From positions 62,001-126,000 of the forward strand of contig CAYQDB010000006.1 in NCBI GenBank assembly GCA_964416195.1: a stretch of 64,000 nucleotides of DNA, in the 5' to 3' direction. Below the pieces are notes generated by a model, which was not told the DNA's origin, did no database searches, and was given only the letters and a program-made list of their open reading frames with translations. Below are positions 42,804 to 52,383 of this stretch, piece after piece. Numbering within the stretch: position 1 is the stretch's first letter; each line of letters begins with the position of its first letter. The position numbers and the translations under genes are program-made. The DNA is from CAYQDB01 sp964416195 (GTDB lineage: Bacteria; Zixibacteria; MSB-5A5; GN15; FEB-12).

Positions 42804-44072
42804 TCAGGTCTTGCGCTGCTTTTTCTTGGCCGCCGGAAAGAGGATATTGTTCAGGATCAGCCGGTAGCCGGGGGAGTTCTTGTGAAGGGAGAGGTCTGTT
42901 GGTGGGTCGTGCACCATGTGTCGGTAGTCTTCGGGGTCATGTCCGGATAGAAATGTGAAAGTGCCCCGCCCCAGGTTTCCATGGATATAGCGAACCTCGT
43001 CGAAGTTGTCCGGTTGGCCAAGGATGGTCACGAACTTCTTCAGCAGCGACTTCCGAAATCCTGTCGTCTGGCCCATAAAGCCATTGATGGTGTTGACATG
43101 ATCCTGGGTGAGCATCGTGGGAACCGGATCGAGCTTGGCGGCAAAGTCAAACAGGTAAAAGAAATCGTCCTGCTGGCGGGGGAAACGCACCAGGCGATCC
43201 GGGTAGGTATCGATATTGGAATGGCGGTACAGCATCGGATCGAGGGTAACAGTGAAGTTTTCGAATGCGAACGTCTTGGTGTAATCCAGTTTTCCCTGAG
43301 CTCCGGGATCGACAGGATCGCCGTCAAACTCCGAGGGGACAATGTCGACTCCATCGGCGGCGAGGGCGATGTCGATCGTTTCCGGGGCCGAACACATCGA
43401 AAACAAGAACCCTCCCCGTCGGACGTAGTCGTAGACAGCCTTCGCCACATCCAATTTCATCAGGGATACTTTGTTGTAGCCGAGCTTTCTGGCCATCTTC
43501 TCATCGGTTCTGACTTGAGCCTGGTACCAGAGTTCGTTACGAAAGGCGGCGTAGAACTTCCCATACTGGCCGGTGAAGTCCTCGTGGTGGCAGTGAAGCC
43601 AGTCGTACTCCTCAAGCTCGCCCGATAAAACTTTCTCATCATAAATCAGATCATACTTGATCTCGGCATAGTTCAATGCAAGTGTGACGGCGTCATCCCA
43701 GGGTTCGGCATAAGATGGAGAATAAACGGCTATCTTGGGTGCTTTTTCTAACTCCACCCGTTCCATGTTTTCGACTTCTATCTCTCGGAAGATATCAGCC
43801 ACCTGGCCAGAAGTGACCTGTTCGTAGGATACCCCCATCAGCAGGCAGAGGTTGACGGTTTCAGGGGAGTCATCAAGCAGGAAGGAGCCCCCGCGGTAGT
43901 TGAGGAGCCATTCTCCTTTGTGGCCTTTCTCGAGCCACTTATAGACCACCCCGTACGCCTTGAGGTGGTCGGTCTGGCTTTCATTCATTGGAATCAGTAG
44001 CGAAGCCGCCGCTACCTTTATAGGAATGAGCGGCAGTAAGAGAAAAAGGCCTAATGTACATAACTTGCGCAT
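42804..44072 (-). CDS. Secreted conserved FCB protein (the family often labelled asparagine synthetase B)
   Basis: 422 aa from ATG 44072, which starts a clean signal peptide (RKLCTLGLFLLLPLIPIKVAAA); the frame opens 19 codons earlier, outside the signal pattern. The mature start SLLIPMNESQTDHLKAYGVVY and later blocks (WLLNYRGGSFLLD, PSYAEPWDDAVTLALNYAEI, YDWLHCHHEDFTGQYG, RGGFLFSMCSAPETID, FTFLSGHDPEDYRH) match, from memory, a Bacteroidetes-type family named asparagine synthetase B in annotations. It shows no AsnB glutaminase Cys2 and is exported. The fold may be ThuA/glutaminase-like. True function unknown. Confidence 0.6.
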   Translation of the reverse strand: MRKLCTLGLFLLLPLIPIKVAAASLLIPMNESQTDHLKAYGVVYKWLEKGHKGEWLLNYRGGSFLLDDSPETVNLCLLMGVSYEQVTSGQVADIFREIEVENMERVELEKAPKIAVYSPSYAEPWDDAVTLALNYAEIKYDLIYDEKVLSGELEEYDWLHCHHEDFTGQYGKFYAAFRNELWYQAQVRTDEKMARKLGYNKVSLMKLDVAKAVYDYVRRGGFLFSMCSAPETIDIALAADGVDIVPSEFDGDPVDPGAQGKLDYTKTFAFENFTVTLDPMLYRHSNIDTYPDRLVRFPRQQDDFFYLFDFAAKLDPVPTMLTQDHVNTINGFMGQTTGFRKSLLKKFVTILGQPDNFDEVRYIHGNLGRGTFTFLSGHDPEDYRHMVHDPPTDLSLHKNSPGYRLILNNILFPAAKKKQRKT

Positions 44073-44182
44073 GATTGAAAGGTACACACAAAACCAGTAA
44101 TGGCAATCAAAGATTCTACACTTGCACAATAGCAGAGTTTCAGGCTGAATGGAGTGTCGCGGTTACTCGATGCTGGAGGGGC

Positions 44183-46594
44183 TCAGAATTGGCTTTCAAC
44201 GGTCCATGAGAATCTATTGGTCTTGTAGTTTGATAACTGCCAGGTGAAGTTAACTTTGAAAAACAGCGGCAGCAGTCTTCCAATGCCGAAGCCCAGCTCG
44301 GTATAAGGCTTTCGTGCGCTATGAACGTCGCTGTCGCCGGGTTGAGCGGGATGGTTTTTGAAGTCGGTCCAGAAAGCGCCGCCGTGGATACTCAGTGTGA
44401 GAGGGATGTTTTTGATTAGCGGCAGACCGCTCTTGCGGAAGAGGGTACGTTTGAAATCATGAACGGCGTAGACAGCAATCGCCCGACTACCGGCGAAGTT
44501 TGTTTCTCCGAGAGTCTTGAAATACGTCTGTTGGTCCAAAAGTCCCGCTCCAAAGTCGACGGTAAAATACTTCTGCGGAGGTAGGATTCTGTCTGAAGCG
44601 CCTGCATACAATTCTATTCTGCTGATACCAAGCCCCAGGGTTCGCTGGCGTCGATATAACCACACATAATATCGGGCAAAATCAAAGTCGTTGTCGATTA
44701 TATCCGGGGAGGCGATCTCGGCGCCAACGGCAAAAAGAATATACGATGATGAATAGTCTATGCGTTCCTCTCCCTTGTACCTCCATCGTGCTCGTGAATC
44801 ATAGCTGAGGCGGCCTGAGATTGAGCGGAGTTTGCCATTGGTGATTTTGGGATTGGTGCGATACTTTTTCGTTTCTCTGAACAGGCTGTACTCTGTGCTA
44901 TTTGAAACGGAATACTGATTATAGTCTTGATAGGCAATGGCCAGCTTTGTTCGCCCAACCACCTTGGTCGAGAGTGAAATGTTGAACCCTTTTTCAAGGT
45001 AGTAGTCAAAAGGGTTGGTCTTGTTGGCCAGCGCTGTTAAGGTTGGGTTAGCCGTTCGACTTGAGATAATGGTTGGGAGATGTGTGATCTCATCATGGTA
45101 TTCCCCTCCGATTTTAAACTTCTGACGCCTGGAGAGAGTGTAGGAAAATCCGTAATTATGCTGCCAGTACTCGCCGGAGAAAGCGTAACCAGATTTGAGC
45201 TTCAGTTCCGTATTGGGAACAAGCTTATCCAGTGTGACGCCGGCCCCGAGATAGGCCCCTTCGACACGATTGAAATGGAAAAAATCATAGCCGTTGCCGC
45301 CCATACCAACAAAGAGTGCTCCCAATCCCAGCCGTAGGAGCTTCTTGGGAAGCGGCTTTGGCGCGTTGGAAATGGAATCGATTCTCTGAAAGCCCCTGAT
45401 TTCTTCGGGCGTCAGTGGGATGAGCTGGCCGGCGTTCCAGGTGGCAGAGTCAATGTCGTCGGCATTTTCAGCCACCTCAAACTCAAACTCATCAAATGTA
45501 CCATCGGGATGCTCCGTGTTCAAAGTGAAATTATGTAAGGCAACAATGTAGTCAAATGACATTTTGGGAATACCGGGGATCGGGATATCTGCCAGCCCTG
45601 TGAAGTCTATCTCGACAGGCATCCAGTACCTATCTTCAAACTGGGCGTAATGCTGGCTGTAACGAGGGTTAATCACATATGGGATATCGAATGCCTCGTT
45701 GAATCCGACATCAAACCCCACCACGGCAAAAGTTGAATCTTTGATGTCAATAGTACCGGCAAAAAGAGGATCAGTGTCGCTCTTGGGTTCAACCTCAAGC
45801 CGGAATACCCGCTGGCTATCAATATAAATCGTGTCAAGCAGATAGTAATTGTAGTAATCGAGCGCATCTTTGGCAGTTGGGGAAACGACTAAATACTCGC
45901 CAAAGTCCAGACGATTCTTGTTGAAGTTCGTTAACTCTCCAACAGAGGTAAGGACTTCGGCCCCTTGCAGATTTGAAGAGAGCTTTCGTGCTGTGACAAT
46001 TTCCTTGTATGTGTGCGGATATTCCCAGTGGGAGACAAGCTGGCTTTCCGTGATAAGCATTATGTTGCTGGAGTCATCTTTGGCAGTGTCACAAACCACC
46101 AGTTTGCTGTATGCCTCAAAGCTGTAGGCATGTATCTCGGCTAAGATTTCGTCCTTGCGAGCGATGGCTTCAAGAATGATTTTCTGCGCCGGGTCATAAG
46201 CGCGCTGATATACTCTCATCCCTGGTAGCTGAATAAGGGACGGGCGAAGCCGCACATCCTGAACGACAATGGAATCCGCGGTGTTGAGTTGTAAGCGCTT
46301 GGAGTAGTATGCTACGTGACTGAATTTCAACTGATAGGCACCTTCCGGTAGTCGCAGGCGATATTGCCCATGCTTGTTGGCGAGCATCGACTGACCAGTT
46401 CCTTCGACCCGAACGGTGGCAAATGGCACCGGCTCGCCGGTCTCTTCGTCATAGACTGTGCCCTTGATCACCCCACCGAGCGCGATCTCCCCGGAAAAGA
46501 GGAGCAGAGCAAGCACCAACAGGATGTGAGGGAGCAAACCCCTCGTTACGCGGGAGTGGTGGTTTGTTGATCCTTTTACTGCGGCGCAATGCAT
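44183..46594 (-). CDS. Outer-membrane DUF5686-like protein with carboxypeptidase-regulatory domain
   Basis: 803 aa. Signal peptide ~20-41 (LPHILLVLALLLFSGEIALGG). Residues ~42-125 are a CarboxypepD_reg-like beta-sandwich (VIKGTVYDEETGEPVPFATVRVEG), as at the start of many TonB-linked proteins. The rest (~135-803) is beta-rich with aromatic strand ends and a final Phe (WTVESQF), consistent with a DUF5686-type outer-membrane barrel. No TonB plug motif was seen. Function unknown; likely outer-membrane structure or transport. Confidence 0.75.
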   Translation of the reverse strand: MHCAAVKGSTNHHSRVTRGLLPHILLVLALLLFSGEIALGGVIKGTVYDEETGEPVPFATVRVEGTGQSMLANKHGQYRLRLPEGAYQLKFSHVAYYSKRLQLNTADSIVVQDVRLRPSLIQLPGMRVYQRAYDPAQKIILEAIARKDEILAEIHAYSFEAYSKLVVCDTAKDDSSNIMLITESQLVSHWEYPHTYKEIVTARKLSSNLQGAEVLTSVGELTNFNKNRLDFGEYLVVSPTAKDALDYYNYYLLDTIYIDSQRVFRLEVEPKSDTDPLFAGTIDIKDSTFAVVGFDVGFNEAFDIPYVINPRYSQHYAQFEDRYWMPVEIDFTGLADIPIPGIPKMSFDYIVALHNFTLNTEHPDGTFDEFEFEVAENADDIDSATWNAGQLIPLTPEEIRGFQRIDSISNAPKPLPKKLLRLGLGALFVGMGGNGYDFFHFNRVEGAYLGAGVTLDKLVPNTELKLKSGYAFSGEYWQHNYGFSYTLSRRQKFKIGGEYHDEITHLPTIISSRTANPTLTALANKTNPFDYYLEKGFNISLSTKVVGRTKLAIAYQDYNQYSVSNSTEYSLFRETKKYRTNPKITNGKLRSISGRLSYDSRARWRYKGEERIDYSSSYILFAVGAEIASPDIIDNDFDFARYYVWLYRRQRTLGLGISRIELYAGASDRILPPQKYFTVDFGAGLLDQQTYFKTLGETNFAGSRAIAVYAVHDFKRTLFRKSGLPLIKNIPLTLSIHGGAFWTDFKNHPAQPGDSDVHSARKPYTELGFGIGRLLPLFFKVNFTWQLSNYKTNRFSWTVESQF

Positions 46595-46844
46595 GTGAGC
46601 AAGAGTCTACAGATTCCGTGCCATTAAGTCAACCCTATGAATTGGTAGTTAGTTACGAACATTCTCCAGTTTAGTTTCGAGTATGATTGACACACCAGGA
46701 AACAATTTTTTTTGCACGAAAGATAAACTGGTGGTTGGTTAGTTTGAAAATATCCGGTTTTGACAGATTTGTCAATCATGTTAACCTGCCTATATGCGAA
46801 AGCGGTCACGAAAAAAGAAGCGGCCACTGGTAGAGGAAAGAGAA

Positions 46845-47357
46845 TCATGATTCCAATATGTTCCATTTCCGCTCTAACTGATCTATGTTTCTATCCAGCC
46901 ACACGATTCTGCTGTGAGTGCCGGAATTCACCACTATCGTTCGATCAACCGAACTACCAGATTTGTAGAGGTAAGGGTGCAGACTTCTATATTCTGGCTG
47001 TATTACAATGAATTCGATCAATTCATCCGTCACATCTTTGCCTTCTTGTGCGTTATCTCTATACCATTGGGCAACGCGCACCATCATTGCCCGCCAATCC
47101 TTGATAAGTTGACGCCGACGTTGCTCAATTTGTTCCTGTCTGTTATGTTGATGGCGTATACGGGTTAGCTTGTCGTGGATGGTGATTGCGATAGCTAATA
47201 GCAAAAATACCACACCCCAACCCCAACCCGGCACAAAATCCAACCATTTAAGAAAGGTCGTCATGCCTGCAATCTTCTCAGGTAGATCAGCAATAAAGCT
47301 GAGCACTGAAAGGACAACAGAACAAGTAGTAAATATCCAGACAGACCGCTTACCCAT
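46845..47357 (-). CDS. Small two-helix membrane protein of unknown function
   Basis: 170 aa. Two hydrophobic segments (~7-24 and ~43-62, WGWGVVFLLLAIAITIH) are followed by a basic coiled stretch (RIRHQHNRQEQIEQRRRQLIKDWR) and a cytoplasmic tail. No family recognised. It is divergent from the menaquinone operon with ~150 bp between. Isolated and possibly lineage-specific. Confidence 0.55.
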   Translation of the reverse strand: MGKRSVWIFTTCSVVLSVLSFIADLPEKIAGMTTFLKWLDFVPGWGWGVVFLLLAIAITIHDKLTRIRHQHNRQEQIEQRRRQLIKDWRAMMVRVAQWYRDNAQEGKDVTDELIEFIVIQPEYRSLHPYLYKSGSSVDRTIVVNSGTHSRIVWLDRNIDQLERKWNILES

Positions 47358-47510
47358 GTCCCTAAGATAATCCGCCCGCTCTTTTCAGCCAAGAAATTCA
47401 TACTGACCCACTACTGATAAATTTGAACTGCTTGAACTCGGTGCCAAATTGCATATATTGGCTGGCGTGATAGGCTCCGCCATCTTTCAATTACAAAGGT
47501 TGACCTGCGC

Positions 47511-48311
47511 ATGAGGTCGGATGCGACACGAAATGGGGTAGAAAAAGTCGTGGACGGATCCTGTCCCTCCGACAACGAGGCTATCCCTTCGCGCGCTGGC
47601 GTCTGGCGGATGTTTGACCGGGTTGCCAATCGCTATGACCTGCTGAATCGGCTTTTGTCGCTTCGCCAGGATGTTGTCTGGCGCAACAAACTGGCGAAGT
47701 ATCTTCCTGATCATTCTGAACAAGAAGTATTGGATATTGCCACTGGAACCGCTGATGTTCTTCTTTCTTTGTTTAGGAGATGCGACAAGATCGAGTTCGC
47801 GGTTGGGATCGACATGGCCGAAAAGATGCTTCAGTTAGGCCGAGGAAAAGCTGCTACTGACGGGCTCAGCAATCGGATTTCTTTTGTCCGCACTGATGCT
47901 GAGCGCCTCCCTTTTACCGATGCCAGCTTCGATGCTGTGACGATTGCCTTTGGGATCAGGAATGTGACCGACCTGTCCAAGGCGTTTGCGGAGATGCGCC
48001 GGGTTCTCAAGCCGGGAGGAAGAGCGCTGATTCTTGAATTCTCTCTTCCCCGCAACAGAATTATCCGCGGGTTGTACCTGGTTTACTTCCGCCACATTTT
48101 GCCCCTTCTGGGAGCAGTGATCTCAGGTGATAGATGGGCCTATATGTACTTGAACAAGACGGTTGAGACTTTCCCGTTTGGTGAGGAGTTTTGTGACCTG
48201 ATACAGCAGGCCGGGTTTACCGGAGTACAGGCGATTCCGTTGACATTTGGCATCGCTACTATCTACCACGGCGGCAAGCCAGCAAACCAGCAAAATGCTT
48301 CTACTTGCTGA
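47511..48311 (+). CDS. menG: Demethylmenaquinone methyltransferase
   Basis: 266 aa UbiE/MenG family SAM methyltransferase; last step of menaquinone synthesis (ubiE in other nomenclature). Motifs: VANRYDLLNRLLSLRQDVVWR, SAM-binding LDIATGTADVLL, and the family FGIRNVTDLSKAFAEMRRVLKPGG block, GGRALILEFSLP. The first ~28 residues are an extension before the usual start, so a downstream start cannot be excluded. First gene of the men operon. Confidence 0.93.
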   Translation: MRSDATRNGVEKVVDGSCPSDNEAIPSRAGVWRMFDRVANRYDLLNRLLSLRQDVVWRNKLAKYLPDHSEQEVLDIATGTADVLLSLFRRCDKIEFAVGIDMAEKMLQLGRGKAATDGLSNRISFVRTDAERLPFTDASFDAVTIAFGIRNVTDLSKAFAEMRRVLKPGGRALILEFSLPRNRIIRGLYLVYFRHILPLLGAVISGDRWAYMYLNKTVETFPFGEEFCDLIQQAGFTGVQAIPLTFGIATIYHGGKPANQQNASTC

Positions 48312-48341
48312 AAGGGAGATTTGCCAAGGGATAGGCAGTAT

Positions 48342-49745
48342 ATGTCAGGGAGACTAAAAGAACACACGGCGTGCGACCTCGAACAAGCCAAGGTGTTGAT
48401 GGCGGACAGGATCAGGGATGCCTGTGCTTCGCATGCCTCACCGGTTCGCTCTCCGCTTGAATCAGCCGTTGTCAGGTTGGAGATTGCCGTTGAAGACCTT
48501 CAACCTCTGCCGTGGCTTGCCGCCCAAAAATGTCCCGCCAAGACCTACTGGTCAAGCCGGGAGAGTGGCTTCGAGATGGCCGGTGTAGGAGTGGCGGATA
48601 TTATTTCGGAAAAGAGCAGCGTTGATTATGGTCTGTTGCACAAGAGGTTGTGGGGATTACTTAAAGTACATCATGATGAAGTACGGTACTATGGGGGGTT
48701 GAGATTCGACGCCAGAGATACAGGCTCCCGTGATGCCCTGTGGAGCAAGTTCGGAACATATCGGTTCGTTGTGCCCCGCTTTGAGTTGTCCCGTCAATCG
48801 GGTCTAACACGCTTCGTATGCAATATCGTGTTCGCCGGAGACAGACTGGTCGGCGACAGAATCCTGGACGAACTCGGAGACATAATCTCTCTTGTTGATT
48901 CACGTAATACAGAAATCCCCCACATAGTAGCTCGCTCCGACTGTCCTGATGAGAGAGGGTGGGACGTGGCGTTTGAGACCGCTCTTGAATCCATCGATAA
49001 AACAGAGTTGGAGAAGCTCGTGCTGGCGCGGCAAACATCGTTTGAACTTTCGTCTCTGGTGAATCCCATCCGGCTATTACAGCGCCTAAGGCAAGTGACT
49101 CCAGGGTGCTGCCATTTCTGTTTCCAGCTTGACGACAACTTTGCTTTTGTCGGGGCTACACCGGAGCGGCTGTATCAGCGCGCCAAGCGAACAATAAAGA
49201 GCGAGGCTGTTGCCGGTACCCGTCCCCGAGGAGTATCCGAGGATACCGACATAGCTCTGGGGAAGGAGCTTCTTCAGTCCGAGAAGGAGATGCGGGAACA
49301 TCGATATGTGGTTGATACTGTGGGGGAAGCGCTGACGCGTCTATGTGAGGCTTCAAACCGCGAGGGGGATGTCTCCTTGCTGAAACTGGCTACAGTTCAG
49401 CATCTGATAACCCGCTTCGAGGGGAGGCTTGCTGCCGACATTGCTGATGCTGATATTCTGCGCGCGCTGCACCCGACTCCGGCGGTAGGCGGGTATCCAT
49501 CGGGCCTCGCAGTTGAGAAAATACACGAGATAGAACCCTTTGACCGGGGATGGTATACTGGGCCGGTCGGCTGGGTGGGGAATGATTCCGCCGAGTTTGC
49601 AGTTGCTATTCGTTCTGGCCTGGTTGCTGGCGACAGGCTTCATCTTTTTGCCGGAGCCGGGATTGTAGAGGGCTCCACTGCCGAAAGCGAGTGGAGTGAG
49701 ATTGAAAACAAACTAAGTAGCTTCACCAAGGTTTTTGATGCCTGA
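48342..49745 (+). CDS. menF: Isochorismate synthase MenF
   Basis: 467 aa from ATG 48342 (AGG 6 nt upstream; a TTG at 48321 is also in frame). Converts chorismate to isochorismate. Chorismate-binding motifs: LEKLVLARQTSFEL, SEAVAGTRPRG, the KEMREHRYVVDTV helix, HPTPAVGGYP and YTGPVGWVG; GAGIVEGSTAESEWSEIENKL at the end. Overlaps menD (TGATG). Confidence 0.95.
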   Translation: MSGRLKEHTACDLEQAKVLMADRIRDACASHASPVRSPLESAVVRLEIAVEDLQPLPWLAAQKCPAKTYWSSRESGFEMAGVGVADIISEKSSVDYGLLHKRLWGLLKVHHDEVRYYGGLRFDARDTGSRDALWSKFGTYRFVVPRFELSRQSGLTRFVCNIVFAGDRLVGDRILDELGDIISLVDSRNTEIPHIVARSDCPDERGWDVAFETALESIDKTELEKLVLARQTSFELSSLVNPIRLLQRLRQVTPGCCHFCFQLDDNFAFVGATPERLYQRAKRTIKSEAVAGTRPRGVSEDTDIALGKELLQSEKEMREHRYVVDTVGEALTRLCEASNREGDVSLLKLATVQHLITRFEGRLAADIADADILRALHPTPAVGGYPSGLAVEKIHEIEPFDRGWYTGPVGWVGNDSAEFAVAIRSGLVAGDRLHLFAGAGIVEGSTAESEWSEIENKLSSFTKVFDA

Positions 49746-51508
49746 TGTTGACTGAGTTTTCCAGCCTGAATGCTCTTTGGGCGAGTCTGATTGTTGAGGA
49801 GCTGGTACGCAACCGGGTCGACTACTTTTGTCTGTCACCCGGTTCTCGAAACTCTCCTCTAACCGTGGCGATAGCCCATAACAAGAATGCCCACAGTGTT
49901 ATCCATTATGATGAAAGAGGAACAGCTTTTCATGCTTTGGGGTATGCACGTGCCACCCGTCGCCCGGCAGTTTTAGTCTGCACTTCCGGCACGGCTGCGG
50001 CCGATTTCATGCCGGCAGTAATCGAAGCCTCGATGGACATGGTGCCGCTGATTGTCCTCACTGCCGACCGACCACCTGAACTTCGCTACACCGGCGCCAA
50101 CCAAACGATTGACCAGGTAAAGCTCTATGGCAGCTATGTGCGATGGTTTTGTGATCTGCCATGCCCTGGCGCGGACATTGAGCCGCAGTTTGTGCTGACG
50201 ACCATTGACAACGCTGTCTACCGTGCAACCCGATCGCCCGCCGGGCCGGTGCATATTAATTGTATGTTCCGCGAGCCGCTGGCGCCGATTGGACCAAAAA
50301 AAGATTTCAGCCATTATCTATCCGGCATCAAACGGTGGGGGAAAGGTCAAAAACGTTACACAGAATATACGAATGCTCCCAGCGCTCCAGGTGCCGAGGC
50401 CATTGCAGAAGCAGCAGTGATTGTAAGTGAGACTGATAGGGGGATTCTCGTAGTGGGCAGGCTCCACAGAAGTGAGGAACAAGAAGCAGTCAAAAGAGTG
50501 GCTCGCTACCTCAACTGGCCGACTTTTCCCGATATCGCCTCCGGTCTGCGGTTGGGGGCTGCCGATGACAACATCATCGCTTATTTCGATCAATTATTGC
50601 TGTCGGAAAGACTTGCGGAGGCTGATAAATCTCACACCATACTTCATTTCGGCGGTATACCGGTCTCGAAGCGGCTGCAGCAGTTCATAGAAAAGAGTCG
50701 CCCGGAGAACTATATAATTGTGGCAAACCACCCGTGGTGCCATGACCCCGGGTACCGGGTGACAATGCGCATAGAGACCGGCATCAGCGAATTCTGTGAG
50801 GCGCTCGTTGCAAATCTGGAAAACCAAAAACGTACATCGTGGCTTGATGGATTTGTTGGCCGATCGCACCTTCTCAAACAGGTCTTAAAAGACACAATCG
50901 ACAACGAGGATGCATTAAGCGAACCGGCTGTAGCAAGATTGATCTCACAAAATATCCAGCAGGGTTCGGGCCTTTTTCTGGCCAGTAGTATGCCGATTCG
51001 GGACATGGACATGTATGCTGACCTGTATGGTCCAGCAGTTACAGTGGGATGCAATCGAGGAGCCAGCGGAATCGACGGCACCATCGCCTCAGCGTCCGGG
51101 TTTGCGCGAGGGTTGGACAAGCCCACGACACTGCTGATCGGGGACCTGGCTTTCCTCCACGATGTGAATTCACTCGCGCTGCTAAAATCACTTGTGCACC
51201 CGCTTATTATTGTGGTGATAAACAATGATGGCGGAGCTCTCTTTTCCTTTTTGCCGATTGCGCAAATGAAAGAGGTGTTTGAACCCTTCTTTGGAACTCC
51301 GCACGGCTTTAGTTTTGACAAAGCAGCCGCAATGTTTGGGCTTGATTACTATTGTCCTGATTCTAAAGAGTCGTTTCTTACATCCTACCGATCAGTGCAG
51401 CAAAAAAACTGTTCGGCCATCATTGAGGTAAAGAGCGATCGAAGTGAAAACTATCGGTTTCATCAAACGCTGCAAAAGAAGATCATTTCAGCACTGGATA
51501 ACCTTTAG
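49745..51508 (+). CDS. menD: MenD, SEPHCHC synthase
   Basis: 587 aa. Thiamin-diphosphate enzyme joining isochorismate and 2-oxoglutarate (succinyl-semialdehyde-ThDP) to SEPHCHC. Signs: FCLSPGSRNSPLTVAIA, the ThDP glutamate in YDERGTAFHALGYAR, GTAAADFMPAVIEAS, and the C-terminal cofactor motif GNRGASGIDGTIASASG with IVVINNDGGALFSFLP. The ATG overlaps menF's stop; menH follows with no gap. Confidence 0.96.
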   Translation: MLTEFSSLNALWASLIVEELVRNRVDYFCLSPGSRNSPLTVAIAHNKNAHSVIHYDERGTAFHALGYARATRRPAVLVCTSGTAAADFMPAVIEASMDMVPLIVLTADRPPELRYTGANQTIDQVKLYGSYVRWFCDLPCPGADIEPQFVLTTIDNAVYRATRSPAGPVHINCMFREPLAPIGPKKDFSHYLSGIKRWGKGQKRYTEYTNAPSAPGAEAIAEAAVIVSETDRGILVVGRLHRSEEQEAVKRVARYLNWPTFPDIASGLRLGAADDNIIAYFDQLLLSERLAEADKSHTILHFGGIPVSKRLQQFIEKSRPENYIIVANHPWCHDPGYRVTMRIETGISEFCEALVANLENQKRTSWLDGFVGRSHLLKQVLKDTIDNEDALSEPAVARLISQNIQQGSGLFLASSMPIRDMDMYADLYGPAVTVGCNRGASGIDGTIASASGFARGLDKPTTLLIGDLAFLHDVNSLALLKSLVHPLIIVVINNDGGALFSFLPIAQMKEVFEPFFGTPHGFSFDKAAAMFGLDYYCPDSKESFLTSYRSVQQKNCSAIIEVKSDRSENYRFHQTLQKKIISALDNL

Positions 51509-52327
51509 ATGGTTATGAACTCTCCCTACACCTTTCACTTTATACAGGCTGGAGACAACTCAAACCCTCCGGTTCTCTTTTTGCACGGTTTCCTTGGAAG
51601 CGCCCAGGACTGGTGTGATATCGCTACTCCCATTTCAGAAGGCCATTGGTGTATCGCCATTGACCTCCCCGGACATGGCAAAACGGTTGTGAATGGATCG
51701 GAGGGAAACTATCGGATGGAGAACTGCACCAACGGACTTGTCCACTTTCTGGATAGCCTCGGCATTGACAAATGTAACATCGTTGCCTATTCCATGGGCG
51801 GAAGGCTGGCCTTGTACATGGTTATCAATTTTCCAAACAGATTTGAACGAGTCGTATTAGAATCGGCCTCACCTGGCCTTAAAACAGAACAGGAAAGACA
51901 AGATCGCCGGGCACGCGACAACATACTTGCTAAACGGCTCGAAAAGGATTCTCTGGAGCAGTTCTTGAACGAGTGGTATGATCAGCCACTCTTTGCAACG
52001 CTCAAGCAGGATAAGAAGTGGTTCGCCCGATTCTTGACTAATCGAATCGACAACAGCAAAAGTGGTTCTACCACTGGCTTGGCCACTTCGCTGCGGATGA
52101 TGGGTACAGGCGTCCAGCCGTCACTCTGGGATCAGCTCAAGAAAATACAGGCTCGCCTCCTCTTGATAGTGGGCGAAAAGGATGATAAATTTAAAAGGAT
52201 TGCCGCTGAGATGGCGCCGAGGTGTCCGAAGGCGTCAATCTATATTGTGGAAGACGCCGGGCACAATGTCCACTGGGAAAAAGCGGGAGAGTATGCCCGG
52301 CTAGTGAAGGGTTTTTTATCTTCATAA
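51509..52327 (+). CDS. menH: MenH, SHCHC synthase
   Basis: 272 aa alpha/beta hydrolase that removes pyruvate from SEPHCHC. LFLHGFLGSAQDW, nucleophile Ser95 in VAYSMGGRLAL, and a C-terminal His in DAGHNVHWE form the expected triad framework. A second ATG six nt in is possible. Immediately follows menD. Confidence 0.92.
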   Translation: MVMNSPYTFHFIQAGDNSNPPVLFLHGFLGSAQDWCDIATPISEGHWCIAIDLPGHGKTVVNGSEGNYRMENCTNGLVHFLDSLGIDKCNIVAYSMGGRLALYMVINFPNRFERVVLESASPGLKTEQERQDRRARDNILAKRLEKDSLEQFLNEWYDQPLFATLKQDKKWFARFLTNRIDNSKSGSTTGLATSLRMMGTGVQPSLWDQLKKIQARLLLIVGEKDDKFKRIAAEMAPRCPKASIYIVEDAGHNVHWEKAGEYARLVKGFLSS

Positions 52328-52383
52328 CGAAGGAGTTGTCACGCGGGTTGCATGACAGCACCTTTGAATAAATAGCGAGGTAG

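Noticed and set aside
42981..43628. 215-codon open frame opposite the secreted conserved protein
   Set aside because: Antisense shadow of a family-conserved gene; no domain or ribosome-binding site.
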